IMG/VR virus record: IMGVR_UViG_3300025771_000263
Span: 1-20,149 of that record
DNA: 20,149 nt
Source: a virus
Direction: 5' to 3' (one strand)
Positions 13,298-19,069 of the stretch are shown one piece after another (position 1 is the first letter of the stretch; each line of letters begins with the position of its first letter). The position numbers and the translations under genes were made by a program. The notes under the pieces are model-generated. The model did no database searches and was not told the origin of the DNA. It was given only the letters and a program-made list of their open reading frames with translations.

Positions 13298-14167
13298 CTA
13301 TCTTTTTACCATTTTGGCTCTATTATGTACCTGCTTTAATAGGTTTACATAACCAGGACCAGCCTTAACTATGTCATCTATTATACGCATAATAGGTGCA
13401 TATGCTTGTGCAAAGCGAGGAGGAATACCTAATCCTCTTGATGTTAAACTTAGTACTTTATAGGCAAAGGGTAAATCCTTATTAGGAACGCCTAACATTC
13501 TAAGCATCTGAATATCTTTTGTATCTGGTTGAACTGGATCCGGTATACTGATTCTTGGTTCTGTATCCTTAACCTGACTGCTTTCTAGATCATAGTCTTG
13601 AACAAACATGATATAATAATCAACTATGTCACTTGTTCTTCCTCTAGCCTTTAAAGCAATTTCTAATTCTGTAACTGCCTTGCGTCTTTCTTGTGGTGTG
13701 AGTCTAGTATAGTTGGCAATGCGTCTACGCAACCCACTGTATTTGCTGTTCTGTAAACTATTATCAATTCTAGTTAAATCACCTGCGTCGTTTGTGCTAG
13801 GACTGTTATTTGAAAAACTTCTTAATAAACGTTTTGCTGTTAGTGTTGGAAATGTAGAACGCTCACGCATTATCATGGCCGCTCTAGGATTACTTAATTT
13901 TTCAACAATCTTTTTATCACCATCAATAATGTTTAGTAATCCATACAAGTCATTAGCACTGCTTCTAAAGTGGTCCCAGTTCTGCCATTTTAAAACTTCA
14001 TCACTATAAGATTTTACAAATCGTTTGCTTGGGTAATGACGCATTACATGAAGTGCAAGAAAATATAGTAATACTAGATCAGAGGCGTCAGTAAAGGTCA
14101 TTCTACTAACGCCATCTGAGTTGCGTATCATTTTGCCTTCTGTTATATAATCTAAAAATTTATACAT
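13298..14167 (-). CDS. Predicted internal virion protein with capsid-targeting N-terminus, 289 aa
   Basis: The N-terminus MYKFLDYITE|GK matches the T4 internal-protein pattern: a short aromatic/hydrophobic peptide ending I-T-E, cut by prohead protease. The remainder is basic and mostly helical (DLVLLYFLALHVMRHYPSKR; SGLRRRIANYTRLTPQERRK) with a C-terminal region rich in Pro, Gly and hydrophobics (RGLGIPPRFAQAYAPIMRII). No enzyme motif is visible. Its ATG overlaps the stop of the ligase-like gene (TAATG), so both are made together. It may be co-packaged with that protein. Function is unknown. Confidence 0.83.
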   Translation of the reverse strand: MYKFLDYITEGKMIRNSDGVSRMTFTDASDLVLLYFLALHVMRHYPSKRFVKSYSDEVLKWQNWDHFRSSANDLYGLLNIIDGDKKIVEKLSNPRAAMIMRERSTFPTLTAKRLLRSFSNNSPSTNDAGDLTRIDNSLQNSKYSGLRRRIANYTRLTPQERRKAVTELEIALKARGRTSDIVDYYIMFVQDYDLESSQVKDTEPRISIPDPVQPDTKDIQMLRMLGVPNKDLPFAYKVLSLTSRGLGIPPRFAQAYAPIMRIIDDIVKAGPGYVNLLKQVHNRAKMVKR

Positions 14168-15402
14168 TAACCAAAGTCCTTAGGTGTTGTAAAGTTTCTG
14201 CGACTGAACTCTAGTCTATCAACAATCTTAACCGCACCGCCTACATGGTCGATGGCTACATAGCCTTCTGGTGATCCTGCTTCATAGCCATCTGCTGTTT
14301 TATAAAAATGTGCTATGCTTTCAATGTTGTTTAATTTTCTAATGAATAGATTTTTTAGGTTTGTAATTTCTTTCATAAACTCAATAATGCTTCCTAGACC
14401 TTTGCGGTTAGCATTAATAAAATTCATGTTGCTTTCAATTTTCGCTAATCTATTTTTTACTGCTGGCTTTTCTGGATCCTGATTTTTTAGTTTAGCAATC
14501 TCTGCCTGTACTCTTTCTCTATACCAATCAATAAATCCGTTTAGGAACTCTCCTGGATCGCCTGCTAGTTTACCTTGTCTAATGTTTGTGTTAATCCAAA
14601 TCTTAAAATTTTCAATAAAAGGTTCGTTGGATTTTAATGCTTGCCATACCACATTCGGCACTGCTTTATAAGCGGCCCATGCGTCTGCCAAATCTTGTTT
14701 CGCTTGTGCTGTTTCTTCTTTTGTCATTAGCACGGAGCCGGACACGTCTTTAAAAAACGCATCGTCAAACCATACATCTGGATTGCGTTTTAATTTTTTT
14801 ATATCTACATCATAGTTTGCTTTAGCATCTGCTAGAGTTGCGCCTTCGTAATTTGTGTGAAAAATAATTCCGAACTTTGCTTTACCAATTTTCTTACCTA
14901 TGTCACTGTTCACAGGAACAGCATAGGTAATAAGTTGAGGTTTAAATGTGTACATTGCCTCGCCGTCAATTTCTTCTTCACGTCTTGAACTTTCATCAAA
15001 CATGAAGTCACCTTGTAGTACGCCTGTGATGCCTAGTTTACTTAAATGATCAAATGCTAGATGCAATTTAGGCACCGCACCTGACTCACCGTAAATTCTA
15101 TCAATCTCTTCGTGGCTGGTTCCTAGTTTAGGTGTTTTAGCAAACACACCTTTTGTACCAACAAAGAACTTTCCACTCTCTGGATCAATACCAGCAACAA
15201 TAGCAGGAGCACCATCCCACTTAACTGATACTCTTAATTTTTTATTGGAGCGTCCTTTAAGCATATCAGCAAAAAGCATCATTTGGTTAAGGGCATATTC
15301 TGCTCCTTCTTTACCACGATTGAGTGCTTCTTCCTCAATGTGTTCCATGTGGGTATTTTTGCCTTCTGCTTCTTGTATTTTAATTATGTCTTCAATTAAC
15401 AT
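14167..15402 (-). CDS. Nucleotidyltransferase-like (ligase-fold) protein with capsid-targeting N-terminus
   Basis: A 411-aa protein. The first residues MLIEDIIKIQE|AEGK fit a capsid-targeting peptide ending I9-Q-E11. The motifs that follow match the order of covalent nucleotidyltransferases (DNA/RNA ligases): motif I K61-W-D-G64; a motif III-like segment GVLQGDFMFD at 127-136; a hydrophobic strand FGIIFHTNYEG at 177-187; motif IV E379-G-Y-V; and motif V V-K392-I-V. K61 would be the AMP-accepting lysine. A helical insertion fills about 225-370, so the spacing to motif IV is longer than in minimal ligases. I recall a conserved T4-like phage family of unknown function (DUF6267-like) with the K-W/F-D-G-A-P-A motif. 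Activity is unproven. It overlaps both neighbours within the 15664-13298 operon. Confidence 0.85.
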   Translation of the reverse strand: MLIEDIIKIQEAEGKNTHMEHIEEEALNRGKEGAEYALNQMMLFADMLKGRSNKKLRVSVKWDGAPAIVAGIDPESGKFFVGTKGVFAKTPKLGTSHEEIDRIYGESGAVPKLHLAFDHLSKLGITGVLQGDFMFDESSRREEEIDGEAMYTFKPQLITYAVPVNSDIGKKIGKAKFGIIFHTNYEGATLADAKANYDVDIKKLKRNPDVWFDDAFFKDVSGSVLMTKEETAQAKQDLADAWAAYKAVPNVVWQALKSNEPFIENFKIWINTNIRQGKLAGDPGEFLNGFIDWYRERVQAEIAKLKNQDPEKPAVKNRLAKIESNMNFINANRKGLGSIIEFMKEITNLKNLFIRKLNNIESIAHFYKTADGYEAGSPEGYVAIDHVGGAVKIVDRLEFSRRNFTTPKDFG

Positions 15403-15664
15403 CGTCTAGTTCGCTCTTATCATTTGCTTTGATCTTTCTAATGCCACGCATAAATTTGCTTGGATCGCCCGATCTGATGGAGTTGTAGAATCTCTTTTCT
15501 AGGTCTTGTGCTGTTTCGGTATCAAAGTTCGTACGAATCATCTCAACTATGTTAATAGCACTTTCAATTATGTGATTGGCCCTGCTTTCAACTACATTTT
15601 CTGCTCGTTTATTTACGGCAAAATCGTTAAGTTCTTCTAATAGGCTCTTTGTTCTACGTCTCAT
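15392..15664 (-). CDS. Small conserved phage protein, 90 aa
   Basis: A charged, helical protein (MRRRTKSLLEELNDFAVNKR..., ESRANHIIESAINIVEMIRT, DLEKRFYNSIRSGDPSKFMR). I chose ATG 15664 because AAGGAG lies just upstream. A longer GTG frame to 15682 would place that Shine-Dalgarno sequence inside the gene. It is the first gene of the four-gene operon under the late promoter at 15683-15689, and its 3' end overlaps the next gene by 11 bases. From memory it resembles hypothetical proteins of T4-like cyanophages. Function is unknown. Confidence 0.83.
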   Translation of the reverse strand: MRRRTKSLLEELNDFAVNKRAENVVESRANHIIESAINIVEMIRTNFDTETAQDLEKRFYNSIRSGDPSKFMRGIRKIKANDKSELDDVN

Positions 15665-15682
15665 ATAACAACTCCTTAACAC

Positions 15683-15689
15683 TATTTAG
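15683..15689 (-). promoter_or_regulatory. Late promoter CTAAATA for the 15664-13298 operon
   Basis: It is 18 bases before ATG 15664 and divergent from the plus-strand motif at 15702-15708. Confidence 0.6.
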
Positions 15690-15701
15690 TGGTGTCAAGC
15701 G

Positions 15702-15708
15702 GTAAATA
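15702..15708 (+). promoter_or_regulatory. Late promoter GTAAATA for the lipase gene
   Basis: Plus-strand copy 29 bases before the lipase ATG, with AAAGGAG between. It sits back-to-back with the minus-strand late motif. Confidence 0.55.
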
Positions 15709-15737
15709 CCATTGGTAAAGAAATAAAGGAGCGAGCA

Positions 15738-16544
15738 ATGGATTTACACACTCATAAACTACTAACACCTATTATAACATTAAATTTTAAAGAACGCAGT
15801 CTTTTGTTTGCCGAATTGGCATCAATTGCGTATTTAGACGAAAAAAATGCAACCAAATTAGCAAAACAGTTAGGATTTACAACTGTAGAATATTATGAAC
15901 TGGATGGTGCTCAAGCATATCGTTTCATGAATAAAACAGATTTTGTAATTGCCTGCAGAGGAACAGAACCAAAAGAATTTAATGATATAGGTGCTGACGC
16001 AAACGCTATACCAGTAATTGCTGAAACGGTAGGTAGAGTGCATGGTGGCTTTAAAGGCGAAGTTGATAAACTATGGCCACGCATTGAAGAAGATCTTGCT
16101 CGTGAGTCTAAGGACAGAGATGTATGGTTCTGTGGACATTCGCTAGGAGCCGCTATGGCAACTATTGTAAGTTCACGTTGCAGAGGCAGTAATATTTGTC
16201 CTAATCCAAAGGAACTTTATACATATGGTTCACCTAGAGTGGGTTGGGCAAACTATATTAATCATCATCCTTTTGCTCATCACCGTTGGGTAAACAACAA
16301 TGATATTGTTACCCGTGTACCGCTTTGGATCATGGGATATAAACATCATGGAGAAGAACACTATCTTAACACATGGGGTAATGTTCGTGCATCTACAGGA
16401 TGGCAACGTTTTAAGGATCGCATGAGAGGTATGTGGCGTGGAATAAAACAAGGTAAAATTGACAACTTTTCTGATCACTCAATTGGATTGTATGTTGAAT
16501 ATCTACGCAACTATAGAGACGGTGTGGAGACTCCACAGGTTTGA
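15738..16544 (+). CDS. Class 3 (alpha/beta-hydrolase) lipase
   Basis: A 268-aa Lipase_3 family enzyme that hydrolyses ester bonds of acylglycerols or phospholipids. The nucleophile elbow is G-H-S135-L-G. The oxyanion region is C-R-G-T (73-76), and the family motif Y-G-S-P-R-V-G is at 163-169. Candidate triad partners are D189 (NNNDIVTRVP) and H247 (FSDHSIGLYVEY). No signal peptide is seen, so it would act in the cytoplasm or be released at lysis. The start has a strong AAAGGAG Shine-Dalgarno sequence. The downstream secreted 74-aa gene overlaps the stop codon (TTGA). Host membrane turnover, lysis or progeny release are possible roles. Confidence 0.93.
   Translation: MDLHTHKLLTPIITLNFKERSLLFAELASIAYLDEKNATKLAKQLGFTTVEYYELDGAQAYRFMNKTDFVIACRGTEPKEFNDIGADANAIPVIAETVGRVHGGFKGEVDKLWPRIEEDLARESKDRDVWFCGHSLGAAMATIVSSRCRGSNICPNPKELYTYGSPRVGWANYINHHPFAHHRWVNNNDIVTRVPLWIMGYKHHGEEHYLNTWGNVRASTGWQRFKDRMRGMWRGIKQGKIDNFSDHSIGLYVEYLRNYRDGVETPQV
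16523..16537 (+). promoter_or_regulatory. Hairpin over the ribosome site of the TTG-start gene
   Basis: TGTGGAG-A-CTCCACA is a perfect inverted repeat ending three bases before the TTG start. It buries the only Shine-Dalgarno-like GGAG. Ribosomes finishing the lipase would open it, which suggests translational coupling. Confidence 0.5.
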
Positions 16545-16765
16545 AATATTTTTTAGTAGTTTTATTTTTAATGCAGAACGGCAGTTGGTTACCAGGAGAC
16601 CTAGTAGCACCTGATGGTTGGAGTAGCATGGAATATCAAAGCCTGCAAGAATGTGAAGAACGCAAAGAAGCATTCAACAAAAATATGGCAATGACCGACT
16701 ATGCTGGTTTTATTAAAAGTGTATGCCAAACAACTGATCCAAGCATACCTTCAGAAAGAATTTAA
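16541..16765 (+). CDS. Small secreted protein, TTG start, coupled to lipase
   Basis: The 74-aa product begins MKYFLVVLFLM, a short hydrophobic export signal that supports the TTG start at 16541 over the internal ATG at codon 11. The mature part (NGSWLPGDLVAPDGWSSMEY...) has two cysteines (LQECEER and SVCQTT) that could form a disulphide in the periplasm. The TTG overlaps the lipase stop (TTGA). Its stop overlaps the stop of the minus-strand 50-aa gene. It may assist or restrain the lipase or act in lysis, but no family is recognised. Confidence 0.68.
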   Translation: MKYFLVVLFLMQNGSWLPGDLVAPDGWSSMEYQSLQECEERKEAFNKNMAMTDYAGFIKSVCQTTDPSIPSERI

Positions 16766-16914
16766 TCTTTACTATCTTTGTGTCTAGTCTGATACCAATG
16801 ATGCAGTCTTTGAGATATCAATTCCTTTTCAATAGGATCTTGTGTTCTAGATAATTGCTTTTTTAACTCAGCAATCATCTGATTTACATTAACTGGTTTA
16901 CTTTTTCTTTTCAT
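16762..16914 (-). CDS. Small basic protein, 50 aa
   Basis: I use ATG 16914 (MKRKSKPVNVNQMIAELKKQ). The TTG frame to 16944 adds an unconvincing Thr-rich start. The protein is a basic N-terminus plus a helix (LSRTQDPIEKELISQRLHHW). That arrangement is faintly like alphaproteobacterial basic proteins of the DUF4167 type, too weak to name. A late-type promoter (17000-17006) overlaps the iscU stop upstream. Only a weak ribosome site is visible. Confidence 0.55.
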   Translation of the reverse strand: MKRKSKPVNVNQMIAELKKQLSRTQDPIEKELISQRLHHWYQTRHKDSKD

Positions 16915-16999
16915 TGTACTCGGGGTTGTTGTTTTGCTCGGCAAAACGATATCCGTAATTAGATTAATTCTATTTTTGTTTAACGGATTGTTGTAAAGA

Positions 17000-17006
17000 T
17001 ATTTAG
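17000..17006 (-). promoter_or_regulatory. Late promoter CTAAATA within the iscU stop
   Basis: The TAA inside the motif is the stop codon of iscU. It would serve the 50-aa gene starting at 16914. Confidence 0.5.
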
Positions 17007-17395
17007 TTCTTGCAACTACACTTTAACTCATAATCTTTTATGGCCGCTTTGATTGCATCTTCTGCTAGAACAGAGCAATGTATCTTTACGGGAGGTAAAG
17101 CGAGTTCTTTTGCAATATCAGTGTTCTTGATGTCTGTTGCCTCGTTAAGGGTCTTCCCTTTAAGTAATTCGGTGACCATACTAGAACTAGCGATAGCACT
17201 ACCGCAACCATATGTTTTAAACTTAGCATCTTCTATTATGCGTGTTTCTGGATTAACCTTTATCTGTAACTTCATTACATCACCGCAAGCCGGTGCCCCA
17301 ACCATACCAGTCCCAACGGATGGATCCGCTTTATCTAAACTACCGACATTTCTGGGATTCTCGTAGTGGTCAAGGACTTTATCTGAATAAGCCAT
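17003..17395 (-). CDS. iscU: Fe-S cluster assembly scaffold IscU
   Basis: A full-length (130 aa) IscU, the scaffold on which IscS-derived sulphur and iron are built into a [2Fe-2S] cluster. The start is ATG 17395, with AGGAG six bases upstream, giving MAYSDKVLDHYENPRNVGS as in bacterial IscU. Ligands are C37, D39, C64, H106 and C107. The L-P-P-V-K motif bound by the HscA chaperone is intact at 100-104. The C-terminus carries two extra cysteines (KCSCKN). No iscS, iscA or hscA lies in the window, so it would plug into the host Isc machinery. It has its own late-type promoter. A recent host origin is likely, since it is nearly canonical. Confidence 0.96.
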   Translation of the reverse strand: MAYSDKVLDHYENPRNVGSLDKADPSVGTGMVGAPACGDVMKLQIKVNPETRIIEDAKFKTYGCGSAIASSSMVTELLKGKTLNEATDIKNTDIAKELALPPVKIHCSVLAEDAIKAAIKDYELKCSCKN

Positions 17396-17420
17396 TGCCA
17401 ACTCCTAATATTATATAAAA

Positions 17421-17427
17421 TATTTAG
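17421..17427 (-). promoter_or_regulatory. Late promoter CTAAATA for iscU
   Basis: It ends 25 bases before ATG 17395 and lies just after the csp terminator. Confidence 0.6.
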
Positions 17428-17435
17428 TCAGAACA

Positions 17436-17455
17436 ATAGGCCCCGAAGGGCCTAT
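17436..17455 (-). terminator. Terminator hairpin of the cold-shock gene
   Basis: On the minus strand ATAGGCCC-TTCG-GGGCCTAT forms a perfect 8-bp stem with a UUCG tetraloop, ten bases after the csp stop. The following tract is only moderately T-rich. Confidence 0.75.
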
Positions 17456-17465
17456 AGATATTATA

Positions 17466-17666
17466 TTACTTGACTGATAGATTCACAGCACTTGGACCTT
17501 TTGGACCATCCTGTGTTTCAAACGTCACAGTATCACCTTCATTCAGCGAATGTAAGCCTGCGGCTTCTACTGCTGAAATGTGTACGAAAACATCTTTGTT
17601 TCCGCTAGAAATAAATCCAAAACCTTTAGAGGCGTTGAACCATTTTACTGTTCCTTGATTACTCAT
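17466..17666 (-). CDS. Cold-shock-domain protein (CspA family)
   Basis: A 66-aa single CSD protein that binds single-stranded RNA or DNA and acts as an RNA chaperone. RNP1 K-G-F-G-F-I (14-19) and RNP2 V-F-V-H-I (26-30) are intact, preceded by the family start G-T-V-K-W-F-N. The SD is AAGGAA. A late-type promoter (17772-17778) gives a leader of roughly 100 bases, recalling the long leaders of host csp genes, though I see no recognisable cold-box. The UUCG terminator follows directly, so it is monocistronic. Confidence 0.95.
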   Translation of the reverse strand: MSNQGTVKWFNASKGFGFISSGNKDVFVHISAVEAAGLHSLNEGDTVTFETQDGPKGPSAVNLSVK

Positions 17667-17771
17667 GTTTTTCCTTGTTAGTGTTTATATTTGAGGAAGT
17701 TTGTATCTAATATTAGGGCGGGAGGTTTGTTAATTCTACTGCGTCTTGTCTTATTACTCTTGTCTCAATAG

Positions 17772-17778
17772 TATTTAG
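17772..17778 (-). promoter_or_regulatory. Late promoter CTAAATA for csp
   Basis: It lies 105 bases upstream of the csp ATG, nine bases beyond the end of the 83-aa gene. Confidence 0.5.
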
Positions 17779-17786
17779 TTCGCAGA

Positions 17787-18038
17787 TTAGTCTTTAAGAT
17801 TATCTTTGGCTACACCATACCAATATTCGCCACTGTCTCGCAAACTTTCATTTGCTCTACGTAGTTTTTCTAGTGTCTTTACAATTTGCTTGTGTCTAAA
17901 TTGGGTATAGTTTCTTTTTGTTTCTAGGTGTTTTTCCAATTTAGTAATAATGCTGTCAATGTCCGGGCAGGTTATATCCGGTACCTTGGGTGCTTTCTTT
18001 TTCCACCTCTGCCAGGGAGTTAATCGCTTACGCTTCAT
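17787..18038 (-). CDS. Basic helical protein, 83 aa, predicted leaderless
   Basis: ATG 18038 gives MKRKRLTPWQRWKKKAPKVP, a strongly basic N-terminus. The rest is a long charged helix or coiled coil (IDSIITKLEKHLETKRNYTQ; QIVKTLEKLRRANESLRDSG). A GTG frame extending to 18077 has no ribosome site. TTAAATA ends exactly five bases before ATG 18038, the same geometry as at 1784, 12029 and 12790, which both fixes the start and predicts a leaderless mRNA. Function is unknown. Confidence 0.75.
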   Translation of the reverse strand: MKRKRLTPWQRWKKKAPKVPDITCPDIDSIITKLEKHLETKRNYTQFRHKQIVKTLEKLRRANESLRDSGEYWYGVAKDNLKD

Positions 18039-18043
18039 TGTAT

Positions 18044-18050
18044 TATTTAA
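18044..18050 (-). promoter_or_regulatory. Late promoter TTAAATA, +1 on start codon
   Basis: It is spaced five bases (ATACA) from ATG 18038. Confidence 0.55.
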
Positions 18051-18133
18051 GTGATTGCCAATTTTTAGTTGACACACTTATGCAAAAATAGCAACACAGT
18101 CTTGCACAAAAAACAGTTGATTTTTTATCATTA

Positions 18134-18155
18134 TTATATTAGTATATTATAAATA
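18134..18155 (+). promoter_or_regulatory. Plus-strand promoter region with TATAAATA
   Basis: An exact T4 late octamer, TATAAATA, lies at 18148-18155. It is directly preceded by TTATATTAGTATA (18134-18146), which recurs at 19813-19825. A -35-like TTGATT is at 18117-18122, but its spacing to a good -10 is poor. It would give a leader of about 168 bases before 18329. Confidence 0.5.
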
Positions 18156-18175
18156 AGAGAGTATTAGTAAAAACC

Positions 18176-18191
18176 ATTAATGATTTTCACT
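18176..18191 (+). repeat. 16-bp leader repeat, copy 1
   Basis: ATTAATGATTTTCACT is identical at 19530-19545. It sits 138 bases before the ATG at 18329, and the other copy sits 116 bases before pqqA. Confidence 0.75.
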
Positions 18192-18208
18192 GATATCACA
18201 CACAGACA

Positions 18209-18286
18209 CCAGGAAAGACTGGCGCATAATCCATGCGTTACAAGCGATTGACAGTAGCAAAGACTACTGACGCCGGAAAAGACCGG
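18209..18286 (+). promoter_or_regulatory. Structured mRNA leader with repeated NAAAGA-loop hairpins
   Basis: Three hairpins have different stems but the same kind of 6-nt loop: CCAG-GAAAGA-CTGG (18209-18222), CAGTAG-CAAAGA-CTACTG (18252-18269) and CCGG-AAAAGA-CCGG (18273-18286). A fourth, CGCAT-AATCC-ATGCG (18223-18237), lies between the first two. Stem sequences vary while the loop is constant, as expected for binding sites of a regulatory protein. It is not a riboswitch class I can name. Confidence 0.6.
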
Positions 18287-18328
18287 GGTATTGCTTTCCT
18301 CAAGCATCCATACATCAAAGGAGAAAAC

Positions 18329-18532
18329 ATGGCACACTTAATAAGTGGTCTGATGTCTTGGATGAAGAGCGGAATGTCGGACAGACACCGCAACGATCTA
18401 TTGACTTGGGCCAAAACCGAGTATAAAAAAGATTGGCGTTATGCCTATCAATTTATGCTAGACCATAATGGTCAAGCACCATCACTAAGAGAACTAAACG
18501 GACCTAACTATGGTCATAAGGAGGTGGCATAA
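18329..18532 (+). CDS. Small protein of unknown function, 67 aa
   Basis: First gene of a plus-strand operon (18329 to about 19122). ATG 18329 has an ideal AAGGAG five bases upstream. A longer in-frame ATG at 18233 lacks any ribosome site and lies in the hairpin leader. The protein starts MAHLISGLMSWMKSGMSDRH, then RNDLLTWAKTEYKKDWRYAY, and is helical and rich in Trp, Tyr and Lys. The small size and early-type context suggest a host-takeover protein, but no family is recognised. Confidence 0.78.
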   Translation: MAHLISGLMSWMKSGMSDRHRNDLLTWAKTEYKKDWRYAYQFMLDHNGQAPSLRELNGPNYGHKEVA

Positions 18533-18691
18533 ATGCTTAACTTCCTTAAAAAACTATTCACATATTCGCAACGTAATTGGGATGAAGACTATCTGTCTAA
18601 GTCTGTTGATCATGTTGACCTTGAACGTCGTATCAGGGAACTTGACAGGCGCCAGGTCGTTACCGGACCGTTCGGGTATAAAAGAACTTAA
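18533..18691 (+). CDS. Small DUF3563-like protein, 52 aa
   Basis: Starts immediately after the previous stop with AAGGAGG about eight bases upstream. The sequence is MLNFLKKLFTYSQRNWDED followed by Y-L-S-K-S-V-D-H-V-D-L-E-R-R-I-R-E-L-D-R-R (20-40). The pattern Y-L-x-x-S-x-D-x-x-D-L-E-R-R-x-R-E-L is that of the DUF3563 family of short proteobacterial proteins of unknown function. The length is also right. This points to acquisition from a proteobacterial host. Recognition is from memory. Confidence 0.72.
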   Translation: MLNFLKKLFTYSQRNWDEDYLSKSVDHVDLERRIRELDRRQVVTGPFGYKRT

Positions 18692-18717
18692 CATATACAC
18701 ACAGAGGAGAACTTAAA

Positions 18718-18972
18718 ATGTTAATTTGGGAAAAAATAAAAAACACTTGTGCGTCAATTGGCTATGCCAGAGCGGCGGCACAACTATCAGCACAGGGCAG
18801 ACACGAGTTTGCAAGACAATTAATGCTTGACGGCCTTAAGGAAGTTGCAATAAAAGATCGTGCAATCAAAAGACTTGAAAGAGTAAAAAAGATTAAAGCA
18901 ACATACGAACCGGGTGATCACTACATGAGAGGTCACAAAGTTGCATTTTGGAAAGGACACGCAGATGCTTAA
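18718..18972 (+). CDS. Small basic helical protein, 84 aa
   Basis: The SD GAGGAG is eight bases upstream of the ATG. The N-terminus is MLIWEKIKNTCASIGYARAA, followed by a basic helix (LKEVAIKDRAIKRLERVKKI) and a His/Gly-rich end (PGDHYMRGHKVAFWKGHADA). It is third in the plus-strand operon. Its stop overlaps the start of the next membrane ORF (ATGCTTAA). No family is recognised. Confidence 0.75.
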   Translation: MLIWEKIKNTCASIGYARAAAQLSAQGRHEFARQLMLDGLKEVAIKDRAIKRLERVKKIKATYEPGDHYMRGHKVAFWKGHADA

Positions 18973-19069
18973 AAACTTTTTTGACGTAGCAGTTCCTGTT
19001 ACAGTAATGTTAACTATTATGGTTGGAGTTATGGCAATCAATGCTATGTTCTGGGCGGGGTTACTATAA
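18965..19069 (+). CDS. Single-span membrane peptide, 34 aa
   Basis: MLKNFFDVAVPVTVMLTIM continues as VGVMAINAMFWAGLL: one hydrophobic span with a Lys near the N-terminus. The ATG is inside the end of the preceding gene (eight-base overlap) and the TAA overlaps the following ATG, which supports translation by coupling. It is too short for family assignment. Confidence 0.6.
   Translation: MLKNFFDVAVPVTVMLTIMVGVMAINAMFWAGLL

Noticed and set aside
15605-15615. Late motif GTAAATA inside the 90-aa gene
   Set aside because: Intragenic, with no start codon placed to use it; probably chance.
15665-15682. GTG start at 15682 for the 90-aa gene
   Set aside because: The frame would include the AAGGAG Shine-Dalgarno sequence; ATG 15664 follows it at normal distance.
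16762-16914. DUF4167-type assignment for the 50-aa protein
   Set aside because: Only a vague similarity around Q-R-L-H-H-W-Y; insufficient to name a family.
17396-17401. TTG start two codons upstream of iscU
   Set aside because: ATG 17395 has AGGAG at six bases and gives the canonical MAYS start with C37 numbering.
18233-18328. In-frame N-terminal extension (ATG 18233) of the 67-aa gene
   Set aside because: No ribosome site at 18233, an ideal AAGGAG before ATG 18329, and the extension lies in the hairpin-rich leader.
18156-18328. glnA/downstream-peptide riboswitch in the small-gene leader
   Set aside because: The characteristic CGTTCA and GAAGTAGG-type conserved bases are absent.
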